A DNA stretch of 8,204 nt from Oscillospiraceae bacterium (GCA_017483405.1 JAFUWP010000331.1:1-8204); one strand, 5' to 3'; shown: positions 1 through 5,379, numbered from the stretch's first letter. The notes: generated by a model from the letters alone, not told the origin. A program made the numbers and translations.

Positions 1-68
1 GCGATGATGCCGTCAATGCACAGGAAATTCAGTTTCAGAACGCCTCTGCCAATGCCGGTCAGTCCTGA
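1..68 (+). CDS. 3' end of an upstream gene of unknown function (partial)
   Basis: The third frame is open from the left edge to a TGA at 66-68 and encodes a 21-residue polar tail (DDAVNAQE... ending NAGQS). The stop lies 33 bases before the start of the next gene and just before that gene's ribosome site. This is the spacing expected for an upstream gene in the same operon. The tail is too short and low in complexity to assign to a family. Another frame is also open here but runs on into the following gene, so this reading rests on position and plausible composition only. Confidence 0.4.
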   Translation, partial: DDAVNAQEIQFQNASANAGQS

Positions 69-101
69 ATTCTGCATTTCCAGTAAGAAAGGAGAAATTC
101 T

Positions 102-1499
102 ATGTCCGAAAATGAACAGGAATTGGAAGAATCTTCCGGAAAATCCCCTTTTCAGGAACAGCTTTCCAAATTCATCTGGACATTTCTGGTTGTTGCATCC
201 GCTATTTTATTTTATTATCTGATTCAGTATCTTGGAAATATTTCCGATTTCTTTGTCAAAGTGATGAAGGGCATCAGCCCTGTTATCTGGGGGCTGATTC
301 TCGCCTATCTTCTTGAACCCATCGCCAGCTTCTGGGAACGGAATCTCCGTGAATGGAAACTCCCTAAAAGCAAGGATAAAGAAAAAACTGCCAAGAAACT
401 CCATGTCGCCTCCGCTATCCTGATGGTGATTTCCGCTATCGTGATTATCGCTACTCTGCTCCTGCTGATTGTTCCGCAGATTTCCAACAGTATCGCCGGA
501 TTAATCAAGACACTCCCTTCCCAGATGGAAAGCCTCTCCGAAAGCCTCCGGAATAAAAAATTATTCGATAATTCCACTTCCGCCGGCGCAATGGCAAATA
601 ACATCGCCCTGAAAGCCTTTCAGTCTGCTGATAAATGGATTACTTCCGAAGTCACTTCCCAGCTGAATAATATCATCAATTATTTCTACACCATCGGGAA
701 AAGCGTGTTCTCTGTTGTCTATAATCTCGTTGTCGGGCTGATTCTCTCGATGTATATCACCATCGATAAGGAAAAATTACAGCGGCAGGTCAGAAAACTC
801 ACTTACAGTATCTTCTCGAAGGATTCCGCCTTCAAGATGCGCCGCGCCATCGGCAAGGGCAATGAAAAATTCAGTGCCGCCATCCGCGGAAAAATGATTG
901 ATTCCCTCATTATCGGACTTATCTGCTTCGCTCTGCTGACAGTCCTGAACTTTCTGCCATGGTTTAACTTTCCGTATCCGGTACTGCTCGCCGTGATTGT
1001 CGGCGTGACAAATGTCGTCCCGTTCTTTGGCCCTATCGTGGGCGGAGTCATTACCGCTGTACTCGTCCTGTTCGATAACCCTAAAATGGTTATCCCTTAC
1101 GGAATCGCGATTGTCGTGCTTCAGCAGTTCGATGCTAACTATCTCGACCCGCGCATGGTCGGCGGTTCTATCGGACTCCGGCCGTTCTGGTCGATTACTG
1201 CCGTCCTGCTGGGGAGCAGTATCTTCGGCGTGCCAGGCTTTATTTTAGGCCCTCCCATTCTCTCCTTTATCTACGAAGTCGTCAGCGAATGGACAGATGA
1301 TAAAATCCGCTCTAAAGATATGGCCGAGGAATTCGGCATCGAACCCCTCGATAATGTGAATCCGTTTGAGGACTTCTCCAAAAATAGTCCTTATAACATC
1401 AACAGACAGAATCAGATTGAAAAAGATTTTAAAAATGCTGTCAAAAATGCCGGAAATTTCATTTCCGGTCTGGTGCAGAAAATCAATCAGAAAAAATAA
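102..1499 (+). CDS. AI-2E/PerM family transporter-like membrane protein
   Basis: This 465-residue integral membrane protein belongs to the AI-2E transporter family (PerM/YdiK/TqsA, formerly UPF0118). Visible hydrophobic segments lie at about residues 24-44, 57-75, 101-124, 200-220 and 265-285, with paired helices at 291-324 and further ones at 330-345 and 362-392. A long amphipathic stretch between segments three and four is characteristic of the family. The family signature NVVPFFGPIVGG is at 304-315, and the late glycine/proline motif PGFILGPP is at 378-385. A charged, asparagine-rich C-terminal tail of about 70 residues extends past the last helix. The start is fixed by AAAGGAG at 88-94, seven bases before the ATG. 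Some family members export autoinducer-2 and others act in sodium/proton exchange, so the substrate is unknown. The family assignment is firm and the function is inferred. Confidence 0.9.
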   Translation: MSENEQELEESSGKSPFQEQLSKFIWTFLVVASAILFYYLIQYLGNISDFFVKVMKGISPVIWGLILAYLLEPIASFWERNLREWKLPKSKDKEKTAKKLHVASAILMVISAIVIIATLLLLIVPQISNSIAGLIKTLPSQMESLSESLRNKKLFDNSTSAGAMANNIALKAFQSADKWITSEVTSQLNNIINYFYTIGKSVFSVVYNLVVGLILSMYITIDKEKLQRQVRKLTYSIFSKDSAFKMRRAIGKGNEKFSAAIRGKMIDSLIIGLICFALLTVLNFLPWFNFPYPVLLAVIVGVTNVVPFFGPIVGGVITAVLVLFDNPKMVIPYGIAIVVLQQFDANYLDPRMVGGSIGLRPFWSITAVLLGSSIFGVPGFILGPPILSFIYEVVSEWTDDKIRSKDMAEEFGIEPLDNVNPFEDFSKNSPYNINRQNQIEKDFKNAVKNAGNFISGLVQKINQKK

Positions 1500-1504
1500 A
1501 ATCA

Positions 1505-1527
1505 TCCCCCGATGCCAAATCGGGGGA
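1505..1527. terminator. Intrinsic terminator between convergent genes
   Basis: A perfect 9-bp stem (TCCCCCGAT with ATCGGGGGA) closes a 5-base loop at 1514-1518, in the gap between the convergent AI-2E gene and the Doc toxin gene. Read on the minus strand, the stem is followed by a T-rich tract (about 1492-1503), giving a good terminator for the toxin operon. Read on the plus strand, the following bases are only weakly T-rich, so termination in that direction should be poorer. Confidence 0.8.
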
Positions 1528-1533
1528 ATCTGT

Positions 1534-1911
1534 TTATCTGATATGCGCTCGAATCCATGCAAGAAACTGTTTGTCATCCTCCGCGCCGGATGCAATGTTC
1601 AGAATTAACTGTATCAGTTCTTCATCCTGATAAAATAACTCGATATTGTTCAGTTTCAGAAATACCAGCATGACATGCACGCCGATTCTTTTGTTACCAT
1701 CCACAAACGGATGATTCTTTATCAGCCCGAATCCGAGCCGTCCGGCTTTCTCCGGCAAAGTGGGATAAAGCTCCGCTCCCGAAAATGTCTGAAACGGCGC
1801 ATTCAGTGCGGAATCCAGCAGTCTTTCATCGCGGATTCTTTCCGAACCGCCTGAAACTGCTATTAATGCCTGATGCAATATCAGTATCTGTTCTTTTGAA
1901 AGACGCTTCAT
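1534..1911 (-). CDS. doc: Doc-type (Fic fold) toxin of a type II toxin-antitoxin pair
   Basis: This 125-residue protein of the death-on-curing branch of the Fic superfamily has about the usual Doc length. The active-site motif HPFVDGNKRIG is at residues 67-77, with the catalytic histidine at 67, the acidic residue at 71 and the phosphate-binding N73-K74-R75. Lysine, where AMP-transferring Fic enzymes carry glycine (GNGR), marks the Doc subtype. P1 Doc is known to phosphorylate elongation factor Tu rather than AMPylate targets. The upstream region RIRDERLLDSAL is also typical of Doc. The ATG overlaps the stop of the preceding small antitoxin gene by four bases (ATGA, 1908-1911), so translation is probably coupled to the antitoxin. 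The operon ends at the hairpin at 1505-1527. That it is active as a toxin is inferred from intact motifs. Confidence 0.9.
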   Translation of the reverse strand: MKRLSKEQILILHQALIAVSGGSERIRDERLLDSALNAPFQTFSGAELYPTLPEKAGRLGFGLIKNHPFVDGNKRIGVHVMLVFLKLNNIELFYQDEELIQLILNIASGAEDDKQFLAWIRAHIR

Positions 1912-2042
1912 TTGGCTAACTCCTTGTATACTTCGAGATTGCGCTGTATCAGCTCATCGGAAATTGCTTTTACTTCTTCATCGGATGCGTTCTGAATTGT
2001 TTCAGTGTTCTGGTCATCCGGTTTATTGAAATCCGTATTCAT
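1908..2042 (-). CDS. 44-residue antitoxin of the Doc pair, lacking a DNA-binding domain
   Basis: This small gene directly precedes doc and overlaps it by four bases. The first 18 residues are polar and probably disordered. Residues from about 20 onward form one charged amphipathic helix ending in NLEVYKELAK, which resembles the C-terminal toxin-wrapping segment of Phd/YefM antitoxins. The N-terminal Phd/YefM DNA-binding fold (about 50 residues) is absent. The start is set by a perfect AGGAGGT at 2051-2057, eight bases before the ATG. An upstream in-frame start would place the N-terminus across the promoter and is rejected. If the assignment is right, the protein can neutralise Doc by masking it but cannot autorepress the operon through its own domain. 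The identity as antitoxin comes from gene order and the helix pattern, not from strong family recognition. Confidence 0.75.
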   Translation of the reverse strand: MNTDFNKPDDQNTETIQNASDEEVKAISDELIQRNLEVYKELAK

Positions 2043-2063
2043 GGTGATGCACCTCCTGATTTT

Positions 2064-2092
2064 ATTATACAGTAAAACGGCGGAAAAAGCAA
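2064..2092 (-). promoter_or_regulatory. Promoter of the antitoxin-doc operon
   Basis: On the minus strand a -35 element TTGCTT (2087-2092) is followed after exactly 17 bases by a perfect -10 TATAAT (2064-2069). Transcription would start near 2057, right at the upstream edge of the AGGAGGT ribosome site. That leaves a leader of only about 15 bases. Confidence 0.75.
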
Positions 2093-2101
2093 GGGATTTC
2101 A

Positions 2102-2139
2102 GGAAAAAACGAATCATCCTCCGGCGGTGTGCCGGAGGA
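2102..2139 (-). terminator. Intrinsic terminator of the 2144-2515 gene
   Basis: A 9-bp stem (TCCTCCGGC with GCCGGAGGA, 2117-2125 and 2131-2139) has a 5-base loop. On the minus strand it is followed by a T-run at about 2104-2109. It begins four bases after the stop codon of the minus-strand gene and lies just upstream of the antitoxin promoter, separating the two units. Confidence 0.85.
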
Positions 2140-2143
2140 ATTA

Positions 2144-2515
2144 TTATCTGCAATGCAGGATTTTGATTTCATCTTTATGCTGTTCAAAGTATTCGATAAA
2201 GACTTCATCTGCCTCATCCCTAATTTTTTGGATTTCTCCCAAAAGTTTCATCGCTTTAGGAGAATCTTCATATTCATACCGGCAATCCATCACCAGTTCC
2301 AACAATCTGCCGCTATAAATACTGCACTGTTTTTGAAAGCACTCATACTCGGACATTTTCTCGGATGATTTTATAAATCTTTCTTCGGCTTCTGTTTGCA
2401 GGGCTTTCAGATTTTTGAGCATCTGTTCTGATGTAAAACTTTTCTGTTCTGTTTCGGAAATCAGGTCGGAAATGCGATTAAACAGCGCATAATAAAGATG
2501 CTTGTAATCTTCCAT
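2144..2515 (-). CDS. Unknown 123-residue helical protein, divergent from an XRE regulator
   Basis: I do not recognise a named family. The protein is soluble, strongly charged and almost entirely predicted helical, with no signal peptide or membrane segment. Residues 1-20 (MEDYKHLYYALFNRISDLIS) recall a widespread clostridial hypothetical-protein N-terminus. Residues 27-60 and 85-118 have heptad-like charge patterns compatible with coiled coil, for example in LKALQTEAEERFI. Three cysteines occur (residues 59, 64 and 78) plus one near the end (HCR). The start is supported by AAAGGA at 2523-2528, seven bases before the ATG. It is transcribed from a perfect consensus promoter that carries an operator-like repeat, divergent from the XRE repressor gene, so it is probably the main target of that repressor. 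It has its own terminator. Its function is unknown. Confidence 0.75.
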   Translation of the reverse strand: MEDYKHLYYALFNRISDLISETEQKSFTSEQMLKNLKALQTEAEERFIKSSEKMSEYECFQKQCSIYSGRLLELVMDCRYEYEDSPKAMKLLGEIQKIRDEADEVFIEYFEQHKDEIKILHCR

Positions 2516-2571
2516 AGCAAATTCCTTTCAAAATTCACGATTTATTGTATTTTTTTAAATAAAATCATCAT

Positions 2572-2599
2572 TTGACGTATGTCTTAATTATTATATATC
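2572..2599 (+). promoter_or_regulatory. Possible promoter of the XRE regulator gene
   Basis: TTGACG (2572-2577) and TATATC (2594-2599) on the plus strand are separated by 16 bases. The -35 is good and the -10 only moderate. It overlaps the minus-strand promoter of the divergent gene, so the two could compete for polymerase. Downstream, the AT-rich stretch at about 2655-2663 offers another weak -10 but has no -35 at the right distance. Confidence 0.4.
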
Positions 2600-2618
2600 A
2601 AGTGATGATAACTGTCAA
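2590..2618 (-). promoter_or_regulatory. Perfect consensus promoter of the 2144-2515 gene
   Basis: On the minus strand TTGACA (2613-2618) and TATAAT (2590-2595) are separated by exactly 17 bases. All twelve bases match the primary sigma consensus. The predicted transcription start is near 2583, giving a leader of about 68 bases. The spacer contains the operator-like repeat TATCA-N5-TGATA, so a bound repressor would cover the promoter. Confidence 0.85.
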
Positions 2619-2679
2619 GTAAAATACATCATTTATGATACACTTTTGTTAAAGTATATAAATAAGAGGTGTATTTATT

Positions 2680-3075
2680 ATGCAACATTATCAACGAATT
2701 CGTGACCTAAGAGAAGATGCGGACTTATCTCAACAAAAATTATCTGAAAAATTAAAGATGCATAAAACAACGTATGTGAACTATGAAAGCGGAAAGCGTA
2801 ATATTCCGTTTGAATTAGCAGTTACTTTAGCAGAATTTTATCAAGTAAGCTTGGATTACCTCGCAGGAAGAACCAATATTAAGGAAAAATTTGTCAGTGA
2901 CAGAGTTAAAAAGCAACATTTGCAAGAAAACATTTCCAAAAAAGAAAAATTTCAGACAGATTTGTTCACCTACGATGAATTACAGCTTCTCGAACATTAC
3001 CGCACTCTCACCGAACGCAACAAAGGCAGAGTAGAACAGCTTATGGATATGCTTCTGGAAAATCAGAACAATTAA
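2680..3075 (+). CDS. XRE-family helix-turn-helix transcriptional regulator
   Basis: This 131-residue repressor-like protein has an N-terminal HTH_3 domain at about residues 4-65. Its five-helix pattern is clear: IRDLREDADLSQQKLSEKL, the recognition region HKTTYVNYESGKRNIP, and the closing FYQVSLDYLAGRTN. Residues 66-95 form a lysine-rich linker. A helical C-terminal segment at about 97-130 (YDELQLLEHYRTLTERNKGR) resembles the dimerising tails of similar regulators. The ribosome site AGAGGTG (2665-2671) precedes the ATG by eight bases. It diverges from the unknown gene at 2144-2515 and probably represses both. The first two thirds are visibly AT-rich (20 G/C in the 60 bases from 2701), while the end matches neighbouring genes (29 G/C in the 60 bases from 3001), which suggests foreign or mosaic origin. 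Confidence 0.88.
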   Translation: MQHYQRIRDLREDADLSQQKLSEKLKMHKTTYVNYESGKRNIPFELAVTLAEFYQVSLDYLAGRTNIKEKFVSDRVKKQHLQENISKKEKFQTDLFTYDELQLLEHYRTLTERNKGRVEQLMDMLLENQNN

Positions 3076-3089
3076 AACTGTCCTCGTGG

Positions 3090-3107
3090 CGAATACAGTC
3101 GTATTCG
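3090..3107 (+). terminator. Hairpin after the XRE gene, weak terminator or palindromic repeat
   Basis: A perfect 7-bp inverted repeat (CGAATAC, 4-base loop, GTATTCG) lies 15 bases after the stop codon. No T-run follows directly: ACAAAAAATCA comes first, and the T-tract begins only at about 3119. This makes it a poor intrinsic terminator. It could instead be a copy of a dispersed palindromic repeat. Confidence 0.45.
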
Positions 3108-3152
3108 ACAAAAAATCATTTTTTCATCTGTAAAATTTGTTGTGATTTCCAA

Positions 3153-3181
3153 TTGATTTTTCGGCAAAAATCGCATATAAT
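3153..3181 (+). promoter_or_regulatory. Promoter of the aspartate kinase gene
   Basis: TTGATT (3153-3158) and a perfect TATAAT (3176-3181) are separated by exactly 17 bases. Transcription would start near 3188 and give a leader of about 33 bases, too short for a lysine riboswitch or T-box. A perfect inverted repeat GATTTTT-CGGC-AAAAATC (3155-3172) spans the -35 and spacer. A small palindrome GTATA-T-TATAC (3187-3197) sits at the predicted start site. Confidence 0.7.
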
Positions 3182-3220
3182 TAATAGTATATTATACGTA
3201 TGAGAAAGGATTTTTTTACC

Positions 3221-4546
3221 ATGAGTGTTAAAGTAGTTAAATTCGGCGGAAGCAGTCTCGCAGATGCAAACCAGATTAAAAAGGCGGCCGATATTATAAA
3301 GTCCGATTCCGAACGCCGTTTTGTCGTTCCCTCTGCCCCTGGCAAACGCTTTTCCGATGACATCAAAGTCACCGATATGCTTTATGCCTGCTACGAAAAA
3401 GCAAGCCTCGGCGAAAATTTTGAAAAAGATTTCGAGAACATCAAGACCCGTTATAACGATATTATTTCCGGTCTGGGTATGAATTTTTCTCTTGAAAAAG
3501 AATTTGAAGATATTAAAAGCCATCTGGCTACCGCCGGAAAAGAATATGCCGCAAGCCGCGGAGAATTCCTGAACGGTAAGATTATCGCCGCTTATCTCGG
3601 CTTTGAATTTATCGATGCCGCTGATGTCGTTGTATTCAGTGATGAAGGTGTCATGCTCCGCAAGGAAACAAGAGCTAAAATGCGCGAACGCTTCAAGAAC
3701 GTGGAATCCGCTGTTATCCCTGGTTTCTACGGCAAGTCTCTGAGCGGCGTTGTCAGAACCTTCTCCAGAGGCGGTTCTGATGTGACTGGTTCTCTCGTAG
3801 CCCGTGCATTACATGCATCTGTTTATGAAAACTGGACGGATGTTTCCGGTGTTCTGGTTGCTGACCCCCGTGTAGTAGAAAATCCCGTTGTAATTCCGGT
3901 CATCACTTATAAAGAATTAAGAGAACTTTCTTATATGGGATTTTCCGTTCTGCATGAAGATGCTATCTTCCCTGTCAGAACAGTAGGCATCCCGATTAAC
4001 ATCAAGAATACCAACCGCCCCGAAGATGCCGGCACTCTGATTGTCGCTGATACCGATGCCGAAGAAGTCAGTCTGAGAACCATCACCGGTATCGCCGGAA
4101 AGAAAGGCTTCTGTGCCGTCAACATGGAAAAAGCTATGATGAACAGTGAAGTCGGCTTTGTCCGCGATGTCCTGAATGTATTTGCTGATATGGGCATTCT
4201 GGTAGAGCACATGCCTTCCGGCATCGATACTCTGAGCGTTATCGCGGATGCGGATGCACTCAAGGGCAAAGAAGAACAGCTCCTCTCCGAACTGAGAAAA
4301 GCTGTGAATCCGGATTCTCTCGAAATCGAACCCGATATTGCTTTGTTAGCTGTTGTTGGCCGCGGTATGAGAAAAACACGCGGTACGGCCGCAAGAATCT
4401 TTGCATCTCTGGCACATGCGAGAATCAATGTCAAGATGATTGACCAAGGCTCAAGCGAACTGAATGTCATTGTCGGTGTGAACGAACATGATTTGCATCA
4501 GGCAATCAGATGCATCTATGATGCGTTTGTAGCATCCACACTGTAA
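3221..4546 (+). CDS. lysC: Aspartate kinase (monofunctional, two ACT domains)
   Basis: It phosphorylates L-aspartate with ATP to 4-phospho-aspartate, the first step toward lysine, threonine, methionine and, in Gram-positives, diaminopimelate for cell wall. It is cytosolic and, from this start, 441 residues, normal for a single-chain monofunctional enzyme. The amino-acid-kinase domain covers about 3-275: nucleotide/phosphate motif KFGGSS at 7-12, SAPGKR at 38-43, KVTD at 49-52, and FSRGGSD at 181-187. Two ACT regulatory domains follow at about 288-363 and 373-438, the second with QGSSELNVIVGV at 409-420, so feedback inhibition by an end product is expected. The start at 3221 is chosen because GAGAAAGGA (3202-3210) lies ten bases before it; an ATG at 3200 overlaps that site. 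It has its own promoter and terminator, with no other pathway gene nearby. Confidence 0.93.
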   Translation: MSVKVVKFGGSSLADANQIKKAADIIKSDSERRFVVPSAPGKRFSDDIKVTDMLYACYEKASLGENFEKDFENIKTRYNDIISGLGMNFSLEKEFEDIKSHLATAGKEYAASRGEFLNGKIIAAYLGFEFIDAADVVVFSDEGVMLRKETRAKMRERFKNVESAVIPGFYGKSLSGVVRTFSRGGSDVTGSLVARALHASVYENWTDVSGVLVADPRVVENPVVIPVITYKELRELSYMGFSVLHEDAIFPVRTVGIPINIKNTNRPEDAGTLIVADTDAEEVSLRTITGIAGKKGFCAVNMEKAMMNSEVGFVRDVLNVFADMGILVEHMPSGIDTLSVIADADALKGKEEQLLSELRKAVNPDSLEIEPDIALLAVVGRGMRKTRGTAARIFASLAHARINVKMIDQGSSELNVIVGVNEHDLHQAIRCIYDAFVASTL

Positions 4547-4570
4547 TCTGAAATCAGATTCCAAAAAAAA

Positions 4571-4607
4571 CAGGAGACGGGAAAAATCCGTCTCCTGATT
4601 TGATTTT
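4571..4607. terminator. Strong bidirectional terminator between lysC and higA
   Basis: A perfect 10-bp stem (CAGGAGACGG with CCGTCTCCTG) closes a 7-base loop at 4581-4587. Eight A residues lie on its left and a T-rich tract on its right, so both convergent transcripts end in a U-run. A smaller hairpin (AATCTG-AAAT-CAGATT, 4545-4560) sits over the lysC stop codon just before it. Confidence 0.93.
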
Positions 4608-4889
4608 TTAAGAATTCACATGTGTTACCGTAAGCTGTAATCCCAGAGAATGCATCATCCGGAGAAGTGTATTCAGATTAGGGGTAGTTCTGTACGATTC
4701 AATCCTTGCCACTGTAGACTGCGGAATGCCACATTTTTCAGCAAGTTCACGCTGAGAAAGTCCTAACTGTTTTCGCTGTTCAAGCATTGCGCCGATAATA
4801 GCGGAGAGCATTTCAGCTTCTTCAATATCTTTTTTAGCTTCGGGGTCATTTTCTTTTACATAATTTTTATACTCATTCCATGTAATCAT
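4608..4889 (-). CDS. higA: HigA-type XRE antitoxin, second gene of a toxin-first pair
   Basis: This is a 93-residue DNA-binding antitoxin. An N-terminal helical region (about 1-35, MITWNEYKNYVKEN...) precedes a compact HTH_3 domain at about 37-90. The recognition unit is LSQRELAEKCGIPQSTVARI at 45-64, followed by ESYRTTPNLNTLLRMMHSLG. The start lies four bases after the stop of the toxin gene. Its ribosome site AAAGGG (4897-4902) is embedded in the toxin's last codons, so translation is likely coupled. A longer in-frame reading reaching back to 5036 would cover the toxin gene and is rejected. By family precedent it neutralises the toxin and represses the operon promoter. The assignment is firm from domain and gene order. 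Confidence 0.88.
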   Translation of the reverse strand: MITWNEYKNYVKENDPEAKKDIEEAEMLSAIIGAMLEQRKQLGLSQRELAEKCGIPQSTVARIESYRTTPNLNTLLRMMHSLGLQLTVTHVNS

Positions 4890-4893
4890 AATA

Positions 4894-5259
4894 TCACCCT
4901 TTCTTTTTTCGTGACAAATAGTCATCTCTTTCGGACTTAGCCTTTTCGATTTCTCTTTTCGGTGTTTTCTGTGTTTTCTTTCTGAACTGATGAAGCAATA
5001 CAAATGTATGATTCTGATAGAAAAAATATAATACACGATTATTGCCTGGCCTTAATTCCCATATATCTTCTTCAAGATGTTTTGCAATATTTTCATTCAG
5101 TTTTGTCCCGTGGTCTTCCAAAAGCTGAATATAAAACACAATCTGTTTATATTGTATGCGCAAATCTTTATTTGTTCCTGATTTTTTCCGTAAATCTTCA
5201 AGAAAATCACAAATTTCTGATTCTCCGTTTTCTTTTTCATAGAATTCAATTTTAAACAT
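4894..5259 (-). CDS. higB: HigB/Gp49-like (RelE superfamily) mRNA interferase toxin
   Basis: This is a 121-residue basic protein of the phage-derived Gp49-like/HigB group in the RelE/ParE superfamily. It carries the full family pattern: FYEKENGESEICDFLEDL near the start, then the central strand IWELRPGNNRVLYFFY (67-82). Next come HTFVLLHQFRKKTQKTPKRE (84-103) and a lysine-rich end. Relatives cut mRNA on the ribosome; the conserved arginines and lysines R70, R75, K94, K95 and K98 are the kind of residues used. The start at 5259 is supported by GGGAGA (5266-5271), six bases upstream. An upstream ATG at 5310 would overlap the promoter. The toxin comes first and the antitoxin second, the reverse of most RelBE pairs and normal for HigBA. 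Confidence 0.9.
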   Translation of the reverse strand: MFKIEFYEKENGESEICDFLEDLRKKSGTNKDLRIQYKQIVFYIQLLEDHGTKLNENIAKHLEEDIWELRPGNNRVLYFFYQNHTFVLLHQFRKKTQKTPKREIEKAKSERDDYLSRKKKG

Positions 5260-5288
5260 ACCAAATCTCCCATCATTGTTCTGATTAT

Positions 5289-5317
5289 ATGATAGCATAA
5301 AAGCTGTCATTTGTCAA
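5289..5317 (-). promoter_or_regulatory. Promoter of the higBA operon
   Basis: TTGACA (5312-5317) and TATCAT (5289-5294) on the minus strand are separated by exactly 17 bases. A TATAAT overlaps the downstream end of the -10 but at a 21-base spacing. The predicted start near 5282 leaves a leader of about 23 bases. Confidence 0.8.
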
Positions 5318-5328
5318 GAGAAAATAAA

Positions 5329-5379
5329 ATTTTTTCAAAAATCAGCCGTTTCTGCATCTCTGCAAAAACGGCTGATTTT
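5329..5379 (-). terminator. Terminator of the PaaK-like ligase gene
   Basis: A 14-bp stem (5338-5351 with 5366-5379, core AATCAGCCGTTT) continues above one mismatch into TGCA/TGCA with a TCTC loop. On the plus strand the mismatch is C against A; on the minus strand it becomes a G-U pair, so only minus-strand RNA folds without a defect. The T-rich tract that follows is also on the minus-strand side. It begins 25 bases after the ligase stop and ends just upstream of the higBA promoter. Confidence 0.93.

Larger units (their letters stand above)
2564..2640. promoter_or_regulatory. Three related operator-like repeats in the divergent intergenic region
   Basis: Three elements share the half-site ATCAT/ATGAT. 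The first is ATCATCATTTGA (2564-2575). The second is TCAAGTGATGAT (2598-2609), an 11-of-12 inverted match to the first. The third is the internal palindrome ATCAT-TT-ATGAT (2628-2639). The second also reads as TATCA-N5-TGATA and lies in the spacer of the minus-strand promoter. The third lies just upstream of that promoter's -35. Multiple half-sites around divergent promoters are the usual layout for autoregulated XRE repressors. That this regulator binds them is inference. Confidence 0.55.

Noticed and set aside
2043..2153. N-terminal extension of the antitoxin frame to 2153
   Set aside because: It runs across the operon promoter and the terminator hairpin of the upstream gene, and the AGGAGGT site fixes the start at 2042.
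2516..2679. Small RNA gene or CRISPR-like repeats in the 164-base intergenic region
   Set aside because: The repeats are irregular, short and placed on promoter elements; there are no regular spacers or RNA-like hairpin with a terminator.
3200..3220. An in-frame ATG at 3200 as the start of aspartate kinase
   Set aside because: It overlaps the GAGAAAGGA ribosome site (3202-3210) that serves the ATG at 3221. The extra residues MRKDFFT are not part of the kinase fold, and the fold begins right after the chosen start.
3181..3220. Lysine riboswitch or T-box upstream of aspartate kinase
   Set aside because: The predicted leader is only about 33 bases, far too short for either element.
3931..4470. 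Minus-strand open frame of 179 codons opposite aspartate kinase
   Set aside because: A shadow of the well-conserved ACT-domain coding region, serine/alanine-rich with no domain or ribosome site.
4890..5036. N-terminal extension of the HigA frame back to 5036
   Set aside because: It would overlap most of the end of the toxin gene in another frame and has low-complexity basic sequence. A good ribosome site serves the ATG at 4889.
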